Source: Helicoverpa zea
Lineage: Eukaryota; Arthropoda; Insecta; Lepidoptera; Noctuidae
Direction of reading: 5' to 3'
Length of the DNA stretch: 64,000 bases
Assembly (NCBI RefSeq): GCF_022581195.2
Contig: NC_061456.1
Coordinates: 9,302,501 to 9,366,500 of the forward strand
Part shown: in pieces, positions 60,648 through 64,000 of the stretch
Position numbering within the stretch: position 1 is the first letter of the stretch
How the letters are laid out: the number at the start of each line of letters is the position of its first letter
Notes under the pieces: model-generated
The model's database searches: none
What the model saw: only the letters and a program-made list of their open reading frames with translations
What the model was told of the DNA's origin: nothing
Program-made: the position numbers and the translations under genes

Positions 60648-63600
60648 CTGTAAAATATGGAGAAATGGTCTTAGAACATGTCTGATTAGGTACTAATCGC
60701 ATATCACGTTCCATCATTACAGCACAATTGTCGTCAACGACTCCACGTCAGGGGCGGTCAGGCGGATTTGAGAAAACCCTGACACTAGGGCTTGTTAGGT
60801 AATTAAATTTGCAGCTCACGCATTAGAAGAAGAAGAAGACTAAGTTTTACTTCTTGGTTGCAATCAAACCACAATCATAAGCTATCTTGCTTGTCAATTT
60901 CCAAAGAAAAAAATGAATCAATGTAAAAAAGAAAGTACACGAAAACCTTCTTAAAGTAATTGCCATTGCCTAAAAATAACTTCTCCGAATATAGCTTCAG
61001 CTTACAAAAATATCTTAACCATTTCGTTTGGTTAAAAGCTTATAAACTTAGAGTTATGAAATAAAATTCTCAATTTTATAGCGGACAACCCTATCGCAGA
61101 TATAAAAATAACTACCGGTATACATAGAAAATTTTGGTGAATTTGAGGCGTGCAGATAAACACCAAGTCACCGATATATATGCTGCTCGATAGTAACTTC
61201 TGCTAAGGACCGTAAAATTTCGCCAGCACTGATTGGCGATAAGAAGTTACAAGTAAATATATGGATGTTCACAAGTTGGCAACACCCCGCGTATCGTAAA
61301 ACCCCGATCGTATTCTTTTTACGCAAAATGCAGGCGTAGTGATTCGATTTTGTGCACGCAATATTATGTACATGTACGCTTTTCTAGTATAAATTGCAGA
61401 CGTAAAAACAATTTTACTACAAAATTTGTTTTTTATTTCCAGTCTCTCATGACTTATCTTACATTTATGACGATTTGCTGTTCACCTAAATATCGAAAAT
61501 GACCTCATAAATTGAACTTTTATTTCAATAGGCAGCATCTATTTTTGAGTTGGAGGACATTCGGTTAAGAGGACGAATTGGAATTTTTGGCACCAAGGAT
61601 CTCAATTTTACTCAGTAAATACAAAACGGATCAAAATACAACTTGGTTACCTGAAAGTTAATGATATAAACCTTATTTTGTTAGACGTAGAAACATGATT
61701 AGGTAACTTTTATAACAGAGAAAAATATATCAAACATACCTCTTTTTAAAAAGAGATTCACATATTATGGGCAAACGGGACCGATTTAAGCCTCTTAACT
61801 TTTTTAGTAGTTGAGTATATACATACTCTTTAAAAATTTAGAAGGAATTTTTATCAAATTATCATTTCTAAATAATAAAATTACAAAACCATTTTGTCGG
61901 TTACGACTTTTAGTTATAAGCTAGCGCGCGTATTGTTATCCTCGCCCCGCTCAGACGCTCCGACCCCTTTTGGCGCCTTAGATGCGCGTGCCGGTTATGG
62001 AATTATTGTTGACCAATTCGTTGCCTTAACATTCAGGTTTATTTATTTGAATGTCAACTTGTTTGCATCGTACGCCAACATTACTTTTTCACTACCCCAG
62101 GCTGTCGTCATCCATTTAATGTTTACTACATTCTCTACCTCTCTCGCGCCCCCTTGAACGAAAACACAAATATTTGGGGTGATCCCGTCAGTTCTGTAGT
62201 TCCAACATTGAATACTAATATCCAAAACAAAACTATGACATTGATTCCTTTTTCTTCGTGCAATCGTCACGCGATCTCGACGGTACCACTTGGGGGTAAT
62301 TGCTGAAAATACGTTCATTAATATTCAAAACAACAATTTGGCATTACCGTGAACTTTCACCTTCCTACATATTGCGAGAATTTTTAATACGACCTTTGAA
62401 AACTTGGCATTCTCGCAACTTTAGGTGTCCGATGCTACCCGTGCAGGAATTAATCCGAAGGTCTTTTCCAATTACATTCAGTTTACTGAAACAACTATTT
62501 ACTTTCAGTTTTAACCATAAATTAATTGCAAAAGCATTTAGCGTGACCATAACTTAATGCAATAAATTTTAAGTTTCTGCTTCTTACAAGTTGACAGGAA
62601 TACAGAGTCAAGTTGAATGTCAAGTCTATACTTAGGAATTATGGTAACTGCAGTGAATCCAGCATAAATATTGTCCTTGCATGAAATTGCACTGTAAAAA
62701 ATAACCATAAAAATGTATTCGAACTTTCCACGTGGAGCTTACCTACTTATAGACCATTTATAAAATATATAAATCGAAGATGATTATGTAAAGAAAGCAG
62801 ATAAGTCACTTTATGCAAGCGCGTATGTTACCTACTGCAATTCTATATCAAACACCTATGATACGCACTTTCCACATTAAATCACACACTAAACATTTCA
62901 GAGCAAATTCGTATTTTTTTACCTCTGTAAGAATAGGTAATGCGAAATAATTCCGTGTGACACGCGATCCAACGCGTGGGTTCATTCAAATACCCGGTGA
63001 CGTGAAGCGATTGACTCGTGACCCGCCGCACGACAATACAGACAACTTTTATATACGTACTGAGTACGCACTGATCACATAGATTAGGTAATGTGCAGAT
63101 GCGGTTTTAGGTTTCATTTGAACATTTATTTGGACGTGACTAAATTTAGATTATGAATTAAAACGGTGCAGTTTTATTAAAGATGCCTAAGGAATGAAAT
63201 AGTCTTCAAACATTGCTGTAAGCGATAAGTAAATAGAAAGTACAAGATCAAAAATGTTTTAAAACGATTCAAAAAGAAGGGCTTTTGAAATGTTACGACT
63301 TTTCAACTACTAAACAAAGTAAAAAACCTAGTATATTTCTTTCATCAAAATCGTCCTAACAACTAGGAATCGCATGTGCCTATAAAATTGTAAGTTCCAA
63401 AACTATCTGCTCCTATTAAGTCTATGATTGAAGGTAACTTTCATGATTGATGGATAGACTTGGATAATTTATTTCTTCGTTCCTTACATCATATGAGTTC
63501 CCAAACAACATTGAGTTTGTCCAAATTCTTTCCTACAATAAACGGGAATTCGTTCAGCTATAAATCAAAATTGCATGCGGGTAATTTTATCAAAATGTAC

Positions 63601-64000
63601 TTTTTATGATGAATAAGAATGCGGCATTATCCTGAAATGGTACATTATAAAAATAAATATCTTTTTATAGGGGCAGTATTTTCCCGAAACGTAGCCTTAT
63701 AAACATTATCTTTGTGGGGGCATTTGTTATCCTGATTTTTAATGGCAGAAAAGTTCTCGAAAATATAAAGACAAAGAGGAAATAATCGCTTCTGAATTTA
63801 ACGACAATTTGAAATCAATTTTATTAATCTTTGTAAACAATCGGGTCCCCAGTCGTTAATTCCCATCAGGATAAAATTACAATTTACAACATCGGTGCGG
63901 CTCGGTAAACCTGCGTGTACAAAAATGGGTTTTTACCCGTTTTTATTGCTTTAAATTTGTAAAAATGACCCGATATTAAACTGTTTTCATTATATCGTGA
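60648..64000. other. Presumed TTLL2 intron or upstream region, no exon found
   Basis: The first visible TTLL2 exon begins with one base of a split codon, so at least one more exon lies upstream. I scanned the minus strand for TTLL N-terminal motifs and found none up to 64000. GC-richer patches at about 61915-62005 and 62940-63030 are unexplained. Confidence 0.45.

Noticed and set aside
61894..62318. Possible upstream TTLL2 exon in a GC-richer patch
   Set aside because: Neither strand shows TTLL N-terminal motifs or a donor in the needed phase.

Overview
The window looks like a piece of a lepidopteran (moth or butterfly) nuclear genome. It is AT-rich, its genes are split by introns with GT/AG junctions, and it carries repeats typical of Lepidoptera: tRNA-headed SINEs ending in a GATGATG-type tail, RTE-type LINE tails, Helitron-like fragments ending in CTAG, and CR1/Jockey-type and I-type LINEs. 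No bacterial, organellar or free viral DNA is seen.

About 1-37 kb: no host coding exon that I can support. It holds SINEs (2.1, 19.3, 26.4, 31.3 kb), a 5'-truncated LINE (13.6 kb), Helitron-like pieces (4.4, 15.5, 21.5, 22.4 kb), a long fold-back element (22.5 kb), and an internally deleted pogo-like DNA transposon that keeps remnants of its transposase (23.2-24.6 kb). A 286-bp-period duplication with a CRE-like site lies at 37.3-37.8 kb.

37.97-41.77 kb, minus strand: a complete odorant receptor gene. Eight exons join in frame to give exactly 400 residues and a stop, with a poly(A) signal 60 bp downstream.

43.3-44.4 kb: a 1.1-kb minisatellite. 44.7-60.65 kb, minus strand: the last eight exons (462 residues) of a tubulin tyrosine ligase-like glutamylase, most like TTLL2. 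Its N-terminal exons were not found and probably lie beyond 64 kb. Both genes are transcribed in the same direction, but nothing suggests a functional link.

One TTLL2 intron (47535-57984) holds a four-layer nest. A CR1/Jockey-type LINE was entered by a hAT-like element (8-bp target duplication), that by a second hAT-like element (8 bp), and that by a nearly full-length I-type LINE (12 bp). Removing the nest restores the reading frame of the outer reverse transcriptase. Three successive TTLL2 splice donors have a retroelement within 0-20 bp, and one insertion duplicated the donor itself.
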